A stretch of 64,000 nucleotides of DNA from Ulva prolifera (Eukaryota > Chlorophyta > Ulvophyceae > Ulvales > Ulvaceae), in the NCBI GenBank assembly GCA_023078555.1, contig CM041198.1:9161836-9225835 (forward strand). Direction: 5' to 3'. A model generated the notes under the pieces. That model did not search any database. It was not told the DNA's origin and was given only the letters and a program-made list of their open reading frames with translations. The translations under genes and the position numbers were made by a program. The stretch's first letter is position 1, and every line of letters begins with the position of its first letter. Below are positions 30,929 to 42,578 of the stretch, in pieces.

Positions 30929-33324
30929 GCGTGGCGGTGCTCACGGTGTGTGGTGGGCGGGCGTGGGTGGGGCAGCCTGTGCGTTGAGGCTGCCGTTGAC
31001 ATCGAGGCCGAGCTTGATCGAACCCAGAGGTTCTGGTGCCGCTGTGGGTGATAGGGTGCACTGAGTTCCACATGAGACTATGTGCTGTAGTGCTGTGTGC
31101 GGCACTTCCCTTGGTCTTCCGTTGTGATTGGGCCAGCAGCTGTGAAGCGCATGGAAGATGTGTGTGGGCGCCCCATTGGGCATTGCTGTGCGCACGCTCC
31201 TGAGCCGCTGTCTCGGGGTGCGGTGTCGGTGCTGCCGACTATGGCGCCTGCCTCCGCGTAATGTAGACAAGTGTTACAAGGAGAAAGGCGGCGAGGCGGG
31301 GTGCCGCAAAACCAGTAATCTGCGCAAGAACACAACCACGAACTTGGTTCAATTCACGCACGTCAGAGTCACAGCCAAAGCATGAAACAATCATACAGCC
31401 CCCCAAAATTGTCACAGACAACCAGACTGCCGCACACGCACGATGCAAACACCCGAAGCGCACCCCGACTCCCTATCCGTGCAAAAACATACACCCTCAG
31501 CAAGTGTGCCTGTATGCGGATCATGCACATGTGTAAGTGCATTCGGCCAGAACCATCTCAGATCTCACGGTCGTCTCATGATCTGGACGTCCAGGTGTCT
31601 GGCGCAAATCGCAGTGTACGGCATTCGTGAGCTCTACCTCGAGCGTGACAATCTTCACAGAGTCATAAGTGCATCACAGCAAGTCATGAAGATGAAACCT
31701 CTATGCATTGGCAAAGACCCGACTCAGCCGATGTATACAAACCCTCCCTTCTGGCCACCGGACTATTGATTGCTGTGGTGCAGCCATTCGTCGGGGAAAC
31801 ACCTCAACACCGCCCCGAATACATTTACGCGAGGTGCTTCCAATCGCGCACTCAGGCAGCAGCTGCGGGCAGCAGCGGGGCCAGTAGCAAGCGCCACCTG
31901 CACCGCGGCGAGGGGCTCCCTGCTGTTGCCAGCAGCGCCGCCCTCCCACAGCTCACCCAGAGCGCCGATGCAGTAACTCCACAGAGTGGCCATGCCACAC
32001 CGCCCAGTGCCGACGCCCCCCCCCCCCCCCAGGGGCCACCACATCAGGTGGGGTCGTCGGCTAGTATCTCCCGCCAGGCTGCTCAACATCGGCCTCCTTG
32101 GTGCCACGGCACGTTCGGCTACAACTACAGGGGCTGCGTGGCGCAGGCCAGGAGGAGCTGGAGGGCATGTGTGCGTCTTGCCGCAGGCAGCAGAGCATGG
32201 TGGCTGGTGCGCGGGGGCGACGAGATGCACAAGAACGGCACGCGGCGTTGCGGCGGTGTGCATCTGACATATGCATTACCGGCATGTATGGTATCGGAGT
32301 GTGCAGGCGCTGCAGTCGCGCCCGATGCGCCAGATGTCAGTGCAGGTCGGGAGCACATGTGAGGACATTGGGGGGTGGTGCTGGTACAATGAATGGCCCT
32401 CCTATGCAAGGTTCAAGCCTGGACCAACCGCTTGAGCCTTCGTGGTGGCCCGGATTTATGACTGATGCGCCGGGAGCAGGGGGCGATTTCCAGTTGAGGA
32501 GCGGCTGGCTTCTGCTGCCACACGTGTGTCAGTGCATGAATGCAGAGGTGAGCTGACCTGGCGGCTGATGTCTGCGATCAAACGCTTGGTGACAACAAAT
32601 GCAATTATTGCTGTACGTGCAAGACGAAAGGATGCTCGTGCAAGAGACGCTGCACGAAGCGCAGCAGCGGACATCGAGTCGGTCATGTAGGCAACGTGCC
32701 CGGCTGCAATGCACCGGCATACTGGCCAGGGCTTTGCTATGACTTGTGCCTGTATGATGACCACAACAATTTGTGCGAATGTGAGTTTTATCATGGGCTG
32801 GCTGGCGGAGCACGCACGCAGAGCAGGCCAGGCATGTAGAGTCAGGCATCCTATGCTGCAGTGGGACGTCAACAGCACATAGCGGTACCATAGGTCAACG
32901 AGATTCACCAGGAAATGGATCACTGGTGTCAAAGTGCCAGCCGTGGCGATCACAGAGGGCATGCTCGCTGAAGCAATGTGCTGCAGCCTTCATTTACGTA
33001 AACGCTATCCGCCTATCAACGCAGGACGGAGACATTGGTATAGTTACAGCGACACTGCACCACGCCGGCCGAGGCTCTACCTTACACAACATACACATAT
33101 AACGATCTCTTCGCGGTCAGCGCCGCGCAGGCGGCTGTCCACAGACTGCAGCTGGCAGTTGGCTCAGCTCCACCACTGGAAGACTCATGATGCGTCGCAT
33201 GTACACGCAAACACATAAAGTAAGAAGAGAATGAGGCCTCATATAGCTGCAGATGCCTGTCTAGACAATTCGCAAGTCTGCCGATATCACGTTCTGCTCA
33301 ACGTTGCCTACGCTCGTGTCCACG
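30929..33324. other. Intergenic region
   Basis: No gene is supported. Frames at 31.7-32.4 kb on both strands are open for over 150 codons but overlap each other and are Ala/Pro/Arg low-complexity, as expected from GC-rich DNA. A C-run occurs near 32018. Confidence 0.45.
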
Positions 33325-33576
33325 TCACGCCTTCTGCGGTACCGCTGCGACTGTCAATTGAGGATACTGACCGTCCTCGTTTGGGAAGATAACGTCATTG
33401 CAGACGGGGCAGCACATTGCGTCCCTGCTGCCGTACGTCCCGAGCGGAATCGCAAACAGCACCGATGCCTTGTGCGCGAGCTTCACCTTGTTCAATTTTC
33501 CGTCACAGCCTGGAACTGGACAGGGCGCAACGTCCTTTTCTACGATCTCCTTGACCTTCTTTTCAAATGCCAACAT
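33325..33576 (-). CDS. Small zinc-ribbon-like protein, 83 aa
   Basis: Not assigned to a family. The intronless frame starts with a charged helix (MLAFEKKVKEIVEKD), followed by two cysteine clusters, CPVPGC and CCPVCNDVIFP, about 30 residues apart. This spacing could bind one zinc ion. Residue composition is balanced rather than GC-driven, which argues for real coding. GAGGACG|GTCAGT near the 3' end could be a splice donor, so the C-terminus may differ. Confidence 0.45.
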   Translation of the reverse strand: MLAFEKKVKEIVEKDVAPCPVPGCDGKLNKVKLAHKASVLFAIPLGTYGSRDAMCCPVCNDVIFPNEDGQYPQLTVAAVPQKA

Positions 33577-36373
33577 GGTTCGCTGTTGGGAGATGGCCTT
33601 TGCTGTGGACTTCTACTGAATGGAGGACTGTTTACGCCAGATGTAGGCCTGGGTGAGTCGGACTAGCTCCTCACGCCTTTCAATACGTAACACCGTGATC
33701 TATCCATTTATGCTCCAGCATTCCACTGCTTGGCACTCGACGCTGCGGATCCCGCATCAACACTGGCCATGCATGTGCGTGGACAGCAGATTGTTTCTTT
33801 CCGGAACACAGCTGCGCCAGTGGAGTCGGCTGCGGACCATGCTCGTCCAGGCTGCAGGGTTGATTTATGAACCAGATCATCGTCCGCAGCACATGGAGCG
33901 AAGTACTTATGCTGTCCGGAGCCGTGCAATGATCGCGCATGCCCCAGTAGCTTCGCGCAACAGACAAACCCGGCTCCACAGGACACTTTCACGCTGTCCT
34001 GTTGTATGATACAGCCATTCGAAAACGTTGCGAAAGCGATTCATCTGCTTTCAGACTGTCTTTGTCGGGCTTTAGAGGTTGCATCAGTGTGACACATGCC
34101 TGCAACCGTACATGCCTGCAACCGCACAAGCGCTTGCAGCATGATTTTCAGACTGCAGTCGTCACAGGAGGTCTACATGTGTTTCAACATGCAGAGGGGC
34201 TGTATTCACTCTTCCAATGTGCGCCATTGGCACATGTTTGGCACGACACTGTGAGGACCTTGACTTCTCGGATTGAGTGTGTATTTGCGGGTGGATGTTC
34301 GGAATGATGCAATGGTCGGCAGAACGCCTTGCAGTTTTGTTGGGTGCTCTGCCCTGAAATGGCCCGAGCTCGAGCTGGTGTTCCTCAGTGTTCCAGGTGG
34401 CATGTGTACGATGAACCTGCAATTCCCATCATCTGCCAGAAAGCTACGGCAGGCATAGACTCGCAGAGCCGTTCTGCATGACAAGCCCTGTGTATGGTAG
34501 CAATTTCGTGCGATGGGTAGGGTGGATTTGATGCTTCTGCAGTACAGAGCGCATTTTCTGGCTTGCGCCCACTCCGATTGGAATCGGGAGAGGCATATGT
34601 GCAGCCTTCGAAGCGTGCTTGAAATTGCTATGGCACGATCTCATCAGATCTTGCAACGGTGTCATATATCACGCGAGCCACTGTCCCAGGTCACGAGGGG
34701 ACAAAGGAACAGGAATCTCACACCAATGCTTGGCTGCGTGTCGCCTGTGTCCCATGAGAATCGTCAATACTGCAGCAGAACAGTGAAGCACACCGCGGCA
34801 GAATGGTGAATGACATCATCGATGGCGGTGACGTGGGGTGGTAGTTTGACTGACCAAGCGGGGATGCACGGCCGCACACAGCCTTTGACTGCGCCCAGCA
34901 TCACCGCTCGCTGTGCATCTGAGGGCACGTGAGCGACCAAGCGCCGGCGGTCACAAGGCACACACCAGCCACGGGATAGCCACAGGGCACAGGCGCTGGT
35001 GTGCTGCCGCACACTGGGCTTTAGCGGAAACAATGATCTCGGCCGGCGGTTGAGCACGTATGCAAGCTGAGCCCGCTGGTGCAGGGGCGCCTGCCGTGTT
35101 TTGCAAAGACACAGTCGAAGAGGCAGGTAGCACTGCAGTGCACTGACCGCAGGAACTGCAGCAACACAGCACAAACAAGCTACCCGGCAGCCGCTGTCTG
35201 ATGCGGACCAACTCCAGAGTACCGCAGCCACTGAAAACAATCCTCAAGGCGACAACCCCATGACCCGGCGCCGCCCCACGCCCCGCACGCACAACCCCCA
35301 CACACCCAACAACCACATACTCGCACATACAAAACTGATGTGTATTCGTGAAGTAGCGGCCGGAGACGCTCTGCAGGAACAGGCCAGATGACCCCGCCGC
35401 AATCCACGTTCAAGAATCGTCCTTCCCGCTGCAATCAATGAGCCACCAGCACATGCTGTGGGACCACACTCGAGCGTCCAGGGCCTTACTGCCAGGTGAG
35501 GGCTGCAGTGCAGGGCAGGTCGGGCCCGTGCAGGAGGATCCGCAGCCAGCTGGGCTGTGGATACCTGGCATACCGACACCAGCACAGTCAACGAGGTTGT
35601 TTGCACAGTGATGCACTTGCCCCACCGTCTAGATAAGCGTGGCTTACGTGGCTTGCTCAGATTGTTGCTTCCGCACTTGCGGTGCACAGCCTTTCAGTTG
35701 CGAGCCTGCAGAGCTCTGGCCAACACAATCCCCCCATCTCGGGCACTGCGCCGACAGCAGCGCCGACTAGGCACATGCATATATGCCACCACCGGCACAC
35801 AAGCACATCATCTGGACAATGAAACATTCTGAGAGTGCCCCACGCCTGTATGTTTGGGCTCAGTTTTCAGGTACAGGTGCACGACATCACGATGATCAAG
35901 AGGGCCATGGCCGGCGTGATTCCAGCTCGCGATGGTACATGCGTATGCTTGGGGGTCGTGGCCACAACTTGTGTCGTAGCCCTGCTCTCGTGATGACTGA
36001 GGCGCTCCCGCTGCACGGCCTGGTCTTCGTGTTCGTGGCCCCGCAGGGCTAGGCGTGTGCACAAGCACATAATTCCAACGGTACTACTCACTCCTGAATA
36101 GACGAATCCAGACATCACGATACGTCCAGGTTCCGGGGCTGAGCTGCACAGATACCGTGTTTGGCTCGGGCCGGCATCGCGTTAAAGCTGTGTGCAGCTT
36201 GACCGGGAGTGCCGGCAAGTATCAACTCCACACAGCTCTCCACACGCAGGTAACATGTGCACTGCAGACGATTGACAGCCATTTTGTGCTCTAGATCTGT
36301 TTCTAGCGTTGGATACTGATCCTGGGCGTACGCACCTGTCGGGTGTTCACTGAATAGTCAATACCACTGAAGC
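33577..36373. other. Intergenic region upstream of the Cys-rich cluster
   Basis: No gene recognised on either strand. Open frames are short and lack motifs. The promoter of the first Cys-rich gene should be at the right edge. Confidence 0.45.
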
Positions 36374-37364
36374 ATGTCGCATCGCCTGGGCTTGGTGTTC
36401 CTGGCTATCGTGGCTCTTACGAGCTTGGCATTTGGTGCGTTTGGCCACAGCGCTCCCTGCGATTTTCCGGAGCGCAGATAGTGCGGCCAATTCCTTTCAC
36501 ATGGCCGTAGCCGTCGCAGCACTGCGACCTGCATAATTGTAGCAAGTGCCCCTTTTTAGCAAACTTCTGCGGCTGATGACTCCGCTGGCTCACTCTGTTG
36601 TACTCTGCACAAGCACATTTCCACTTTCGAAGGAAGCATGCACAATGTTGTGCGATCTTGACAAGACCCACGTTCTGTCCTCAGTTTCAGTTGGCGAGCC
36701 ACCGGCCCATACAGCAACCACAGTGCCAAACCTCAGAATCCATTAGTTTCAAGCAACAAACACGGAATGTGGACGGGGACATGCAGCTGGAGTGCTACTG
36801 CGTTTGATCACATCCCCCCCGGGCACACAGACTCTGCGCCACCAGCTGCTGCCCCCCACACCACAACCTCCACCGTCGGCTACGCTCCTGTAACACACCA
36901 CCTCATCCCTGTCCTTGCCCACATCACAGCAGCCACCGACACTGCGCCACACGTGTGTAGCCTCCGCGCAGCGCGGCTTCGTCTCTGCCCCCATCCGCCT
37001 GGGTCCCAGCCCGCCCTCCAGCACCTGCGGCGCCAACTGCTGCCCCTCCAACCGCATCTGCATCTGCGGCGGCTGCTACGACCCCATCGGCCCCATCCCC
37101 TCCTGCGCCGCCCCGGGCCCCTTCATCGTGTACAGCTGCTGCGACGACCTCGGCACGCCGTGCAACCGCTGCAACCGCCAGTGCTGCCTCGGCGAGGACA
37201 CCTGCTCCTGCAAGGGCACCTGCCTGGCGCCGGGCTCGCCGCAGCCGGCCTGCACCCCTGACGACTTTGGTGTCTTTGGTGAACCGGTGAGGAACTGCTG
37301 CGAGATGCCCGAGACGGGGGAGCGGTGCTCCGGGCCGCCGCTCAAGGCAACAGCGGATTGGTGA
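36374..37364 (+). CDS. Secreted Cys-rich protein A (one module)
   Basis: Two exons. Exon 1 (36374-36434) is a signal peptide, MSHRLGLVFLAIVALTSLAF, ending in phase 1 at a GTGCG donor. Exon 2 (36961-37364) completes ASAQ, a good signal-peptidase site, for 154 residues in total. The mature part is one Cys-rich module of about 100 residues with 20 cysteines: CGANCCPSN, CICGGCYDP, VYSCCDDLG, CNRCNRQCCLGEDTCSCKG, then RNCCEMPETGERCSG. The two halves of the module resemble each other (NCCP..-CxCGGC-..-CC and QCCLG..-CxCxGxC-..-CC). Secretion is predicted from the signal peptide. Function is unknown; wall or matrix, metal-binding or defence roles are possible. It is the smallest of three tandem paralogues. 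Confidence 0.8.
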
Positions 37365-39983
37365 AAGGAGGTGTGAAACGAGGTGTGGGGTGACACGGGT
37401 ATCATGCGCATCGGTGGAGCAGGGCGGGGGGGCCTGTCTGGCTTGACCCAAGCGACGGTGACGGGGCTCTGACGGGTGGGGCGCGGTCGTAGATGGGACT
37501 CTGTAGGTTGCACGCTCGGCGCCTGGACAACACTTAGGCCTGTGTATTTGTACTTATGGCATTCTGGTGCCTTGGCGACTGTGAGGAATGTTGGACAGAG
37601 TCCATTGTTGAGGATTGTATTTGTTTTTGGCGTGCCTTGTGAAGTGGAGGGTGATGTTTTGCTGGAACATGGGAAGGAGTACTCCTTCCTGCGTGTAATG
37701 AGTGACGACCTCATCAGGCGTTTGCATTCTGCGTGCGCTCGATTACCACCAAAAACAAATCCAATCCTTGGTCCACCAAAATTGCACGGCGCCACACACA
37801 TGGCCGAAATGCTGTCCTTCATCCCGTTATCTTGTATCGTTCGGTCTTCTGATTTCCTGATGGATGCCTGTCTCGGACGGCGTCACTCTTGAGCACTGAA
37901 TATAATGAAATTGTGTCGGCATTGAATGCATGGCTTACGTAGAAAGCTGATGAGGCCCTTTCGCAAGGCCGAAACAAGTATCATCGGTCCATGATGCACA
38001 TGTAAGCAGCACCCAGCTGCGAGCGTTCTACCTGTGATAGTACACCACGAGGCTGACCAGGCATGCATGCATGCCAGCGCCTGGTGCAAGAAGCAGGCGG
38101 AGGCGCTGTGGCAGCGGCTGCCGCCGCAGGCCGAGCGCTTGCACTCACTCAGTGCGCTGTGACACTAGAAGTGCATGAGCATGACTGACACGTCAAGTAT
38201 TCTGCTTCGAGGGCCTGCGGTGGCGGTAGCAGTCGCATCGACGGCCCCCTTCTCCGGAAGCGTGGCGTCTCTTCTGGAACTGCGCCACCTGTGTGTCGCG
38301 CTCTGTCCGGCGTGGGGTGCGGCCGCCGGCTGCAAGGCCTGGTGGCGATGTGTCATAACTGCCGAAGTGTTCTCGCTCTGCAGTGCGGGGTTGGAGCGGG
38401 GAGGGCTCCAGGAGCGCGGCCGTGGCCTTGCAGGTGGGAGTGCCGTTTCGGGATGGGAGGCTGGGGCCCGCCTGTGTGCCGAGTGAGCCTGGCGTTGGCC
38501 GGGCGGCCTTGTGTGGAGTGGCCTTGTGTGGAGATGCGTCAGCGGAGTCTGTGACGATGTTGTGTGCGCGGAGTGTTCCTGTGTGCTTTGCTGTGTGCGT
38601 GGGTGTATGCCAGTTGTGATAGCGTCGAGCTGTGTTGATGGTCAATGTCTGCAGTTTCAAGTCTGTGACCTTGTCTTTGTAACACAGATGCCTGTGTCAC
38701 CAGACCCAGTACCAAAGCCGAATTCGCATCCTCGAGGTTCAAGCATTTCCTTGCGACCACGTTGCATTGAATTCAAGGCAGATGTGCTGGACATGCCAGC
38801 TACACCACGACCTGTTTCAAGTGTACCCCAGAGAGCTCTCAGAGAGCTACATCCGTCTCAGATCAGGCATAACCTGGCGCTCTTTAGACTTTATCTGTGA
38901 TATCTGATGCTGGCATTGTCTACATGCGTAATGATAGCGTCTGGGCCCGTGTTTTGCACAAGTGCTGCGGCGTTTGTCACCACGTCCGAGATTGTGGAGC
39001 AAGCCTGGATCCGGCATACGTACTTGGCAATGGGCAGACTTGACTGTCGGAAGGAGCTTGAGGTTCGAGCTCGGTAGCTCGGTCACAAAAAACGCTGCGC
39101 GTAAGACCTGGTGTGTCTCTACCTATTTCCAGGCTGCAGCTGAGCGAATCAGCACGACATTCGAGAGCAGCTCCTTACGACCGTCCAACTTTCCCGTTGT
39201 CGTCGGGTATCTCGAGGTAAGTTCGGCTTAGGCGTGGAGTGGATCCGAAGTCGACCTGCAGCTGGCCAGCGATACATCTGACCGGCACCGCGCGGGCTCA
39301 ATGTCAATGACACATCTGAGAGGCCTGGCTAGTGCAGGAAGACGTCCGTGTGTCAAGTCATGCACCTAATTAGAATGCCAGCTCTGCTGTCGAAATGCGT
39401 GCTATTCTCAAAACTGCAGTGCTCATCACGGGCTTGGTCGACCCAATCGTGTGGCCCTGTAAGATCGATCTCCAGCAGTAGCATACTCTACCAGTGCTAT
39501 TGCAAATCAAGCTTACGCCAGCCTTCGGATCGCGACATGCGAAGTTCATGCCGCATCACAAGATCACTGTAGCGCATTACGCCAAGGCCTTTGGGCCTGG
39601 CTTCATGCACCAGGCTACACGTGGCATTGGAAGGTGACTGAGGAGACGACGAGATACGTTGCGATAGATTCGAGAGCGTCAATCTTTGCCGATGCTTGCG
39701 GAGGCCGCTGTCCTTCGGGTGCATGACCACAGCGCAGCTGCGTTTAAACAAGAGGTGCACGAGCGTGGGGCTGCTAACAGAAGACGCTCGGCAGAGCGCA
39801 ACTACATGAGAGTTTTGAGAGTCTCCTGAACGTCCTCCTGAGCTCTGGCATGAGGACGTTTCCTGTTAGCCGGTGATGGAACACGGATTGCTCGCCTCAC
39901 TGCTCCGCGCAGCTGTCCAGCTGTAGACCGACAACTGCTGATATCAGCATACCTTGACTACATAACGCATCTAGTGATTGAAC
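37365..39983. other. Intergenic region between Cys-rich genes A and B
   Basis: No additional Cys-rich module or other gene was found in 2.6 kb on either strand. Confidence 0.5.
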
Positions 39984-42578
39984 ATGAAGAGCTGCCGCTC
40001 TTTGAGCGCGATGGCGCTGCTGCTGCTGGCGGTTCTGCCAGTGCTCGTGGAAGGTGCGCATGCGCGGCACCGGTGCGGCAGAAATGATGCTGAAACTCTC
40101 GAGCCTCATCAGCACGACTGAGGCAGCGCTGCACAAGCATACTGCCAGCATACCGTAGTTCTGAGTCTCTGGTTTCCGGAGTGACGGCAGGATGCATATC
40201 GCCGCGTGCACAACGCTAGCCCAACGAGTGTTCGCAGCTGTCCGCTCGCTGCTGCCAGGATCTGGCATGACACAGATTGAATCATCGCCGCGAGCTCGAG
40301 TGCGAGGCGCCTCAGCATGCCGCGCGCACATTCCGCTGACAGATGCATACTAGTGTCATACATATGTAAACTCTGTCAGCTGCAGCTGGGCTGTGTTCGA
40401 CGTGCCTGTGGCCGCACGCGCAGCACTAGGTGTTGTGCCTGTGCACAGCTTGGTGCGCACCGGTAGCCACGGACGCAAAGGACACCAAATCGGGCATGGG
40501 CCGGGAAGCATCAACATCAACAGCACGAACGCTGAAGGATCCCACAATGGAAGCCACCCAATCTCACTCATGCACATGGGATATCACTGCGTACATTGAT
40601 GCATGGATATGCAACTGAGCTGGCTGTTCCACGTGGCTAGGTATATATACCTAGCTAGGTGGACATGGTGCGTATACTGCAGTATGGCACCCTACACGCA
40701 GTCCACGCAACACCTGACCGCCAGCTGTGCGCCATATGCAGGCCAGACGAGCGGCCGCGGCTTCCGCGACAGGCTGTGGAAGCGGCGCCCCCGCCCAACA
40801 CCTCCCCCGGAACCCAGCTGCTCCAACTGCTGCCCCTCCAACCTCATCTGCGTCTGCGGCGGCTGCTTCGACCCTGAGGGGCCCCTCCCCTCCTGCCCCC
40901 CGCCTCCCCCAGAGGTCGTCTACACCTGCTGCGACGACGTCGGCGCCGAGTGCAACCGCTGCAACGGCGACTGCTGCCTCGGCGACGACATCTGCCTCTG
41001 CGGTGGCTGCTTTGACCCTAAAGGGCCGCTCCCCGACTGCCCCGAATTCTTCCCGCCTCGCAACGAGTGCTGCAGTGGCAGCGAAGTCGAGGAGCGCTGC
41101 TCCGGGCCCCCCGGCAGCCCGCCTCCCCCCCCACCCCCGCCACCCCCCACCGGCGACTGCGGCAAGGACTGCTGCCCAACGGAACTCTCATGCATCTGCG
41201 GCAGCTGCCTGGACCCAGACGGGCCGCTGCCGGTGTGTGCCGCGCCGCCGCCCGGCACGGTATACACCTGCTGCGACACAGAGGGCGCTGAGTGCAACAA
41301 GTGCAACAGTGACTGCTGCCTCGGCGATGACATTTGCCGCTGCGGCGGCTGCTTTGACCCCAAGGGCCCGCTGCCGCTGTGCCCCGAGACGTTCCCGCCG
41401 GGCAACGAGTGCTGCTCCAACCGCGACGTCGCGGAGCGCTGCTCTGGCCCCCCCAAAGGCCCCCCGCCGCCGCCCCCTCCCCCCCCTCCCCCCCCCTCCC
41501 CCCCCGCCCGGCCCCTGCACTGACGACTGCTGTCCCGTAGACTTCATCTGCACGTGTGGCGGCTGCTTCCCAGAGGAAGGCCCGCTGCCGGGTTGCGTCG
41601 CGCCGGAGCCGGGCGAGATCCGGAGCTGCTGCGCGAACGAGGGCTCCGAGTGTACCCTGTGCAACGCCGACTGCTGCCTCGGCAGCGACGTCTGCTCCTG
41701 CAAGGGCACCTGCCTCGCGCCCGGCGTGCCTCAGCCAGTATGCAATGACGATGAATACTACGAGAATGGAAACCCGCGAGTCAACTGCTGCCAGGGTGCA
41801 GACAGCCGCGAGCGCTGCGCCGGAACGCCCCCCGACGACCCCCCTCCTCCCCCTCCCCCCCCCACCACCGCCGCCGCCGTCAGATGAATGCGGGGACGCG
41901 TGCTGCCCGGTCGGGAAGAACTGTATCTGCGGCAGCTGCTTCGGGCCAAACGAGCCGCTGCCGCCGTGCGCTCCGCCGGGAGAGGGCATAGTGTACAGCT
42001 GCTGCGACGACCCCGGCGCGGAGTGCAACAAGTGCAACAGCGCCTGCTGCCTCGGCGACGACGTCTGCTCATGCAAGGGCTTCTGCATCAGCAAGGACGC
42101 TCGGGGGCCGGCCTGCGGCCCGGACGACTACGATGACCAGGGTTTCCCGAAGCAGACCTGCTGCGAGGAGGAGGGCGTCGGCAAGCGCTGCTCCGGCCCC
42201 CCCGACGGGCCGCCGCCGCCGCCGCCGCCACCCCCTCCTCCCCCCCCGCCGCCGCCAGCTGATGTGAAGTGTGGAACGGACTGCTGCCCGGCGAACCTGC
42301 GGTGCATCTGCGGGAGCTGCTTCGATCCAAACGGGCCACTGCCAGCTTGCGCCGCCCCGGGCCCAGGCATCGTGTACAGCTGCTGCGATGACGAGGACAC
42401 GCCGTGCAACAAGTGCAACGGGGAGTGCTGCCTCGGGGACGACGTGTGCTCGTGTGATGGCCGCTGCGTGAGCACGGACGAGCCGAAGCGGGAGTGTAAG
42501 AAGCGCAGCTTCCTTGAGGATGCAACGCAGTCGTGCTGCGAGAACGACGACGTCTTCAAGCGGTGCTCCGGAAAGTAG
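39984..42578 (+). CDS. Secreted Cys-rich multimodular protein B (five modules, two frame changes)
   Basis: Exon 1 (39984-40053) encodes a signal peptide, MKSCRSLSAMALLLLAVL..., ending in phase 1 at a GTGCG donor. Exon 2 starts at 40742 and runs to 42578. It encodes five modules of about 95-105 residues (from about 40820, 41158, 41515, 41888, 42267), each with the CC / CxCGxC / CNxCNxxCCLGDD / ERCSG pattern, joined mostly by polyproline linkers of 8-18 Pro. The reading frame is not continuous: it shifts by +1 within the C-tract linker at about 41455-41515 and again at about 41830-41870. Removing one base at each would give about 634 residues. Cys spacing is intact in all modules on both sides, so these look like homopolymer indels (assembly error or recent mutation) rather than old decay. 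Proline linkers recall algal hydroxyproline-rich wall glycoproteins. Confidence 0.75.
40636..40655. repeat. Perfect 20-bp palindrome in the intron of Cys-rich gene B
   Basis: GCTAGGTATATATACCTAGC is perfectly self-complementary, about 90 bp before the exon 2 acceptor. Role unknown. Confidence 0.9.
41455..41515 (+). other. Polyproline linker C-tracts with first reading-frame change
   Basis: Runs of 8-9 C separated by T encode the linker between modules 2 and 3 of protein B. The upstream frame runs into a TGA at 41521-41523, while module 3 is read one frame further on. The position inside mononucleotide runs makes slippage or miscounting the simplest cause. Confidence 0.8.
41830..41870 (+). 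other. Polyproline linker C-tracts with second reading-frame change
   Basis: A C9 run near 41855 lies in the linker between modules 3 and 4. The module 3 frame ends at TGA 41885-41887, while modules 4 and 5 are read in the next frame to 42578. It is the same sense of shift as at the previous linker. Confidence 0.8.

Noticed and set aside
31703-32362. Ala/Ser-rich frame of 219 codons
   Set aside because: The opposite strand is equally open, there is a C-run in the middle, and no domain, signal peptide or splice partners were found.
41018-42094. Long minus-strand frames opposite Cys-rich gene B
   Set aside because: Composition mirrors the repeated Cys modules read backwards; there is no signal peptide or motif, and the plus strand has regular modules and a signal-peptide exon.
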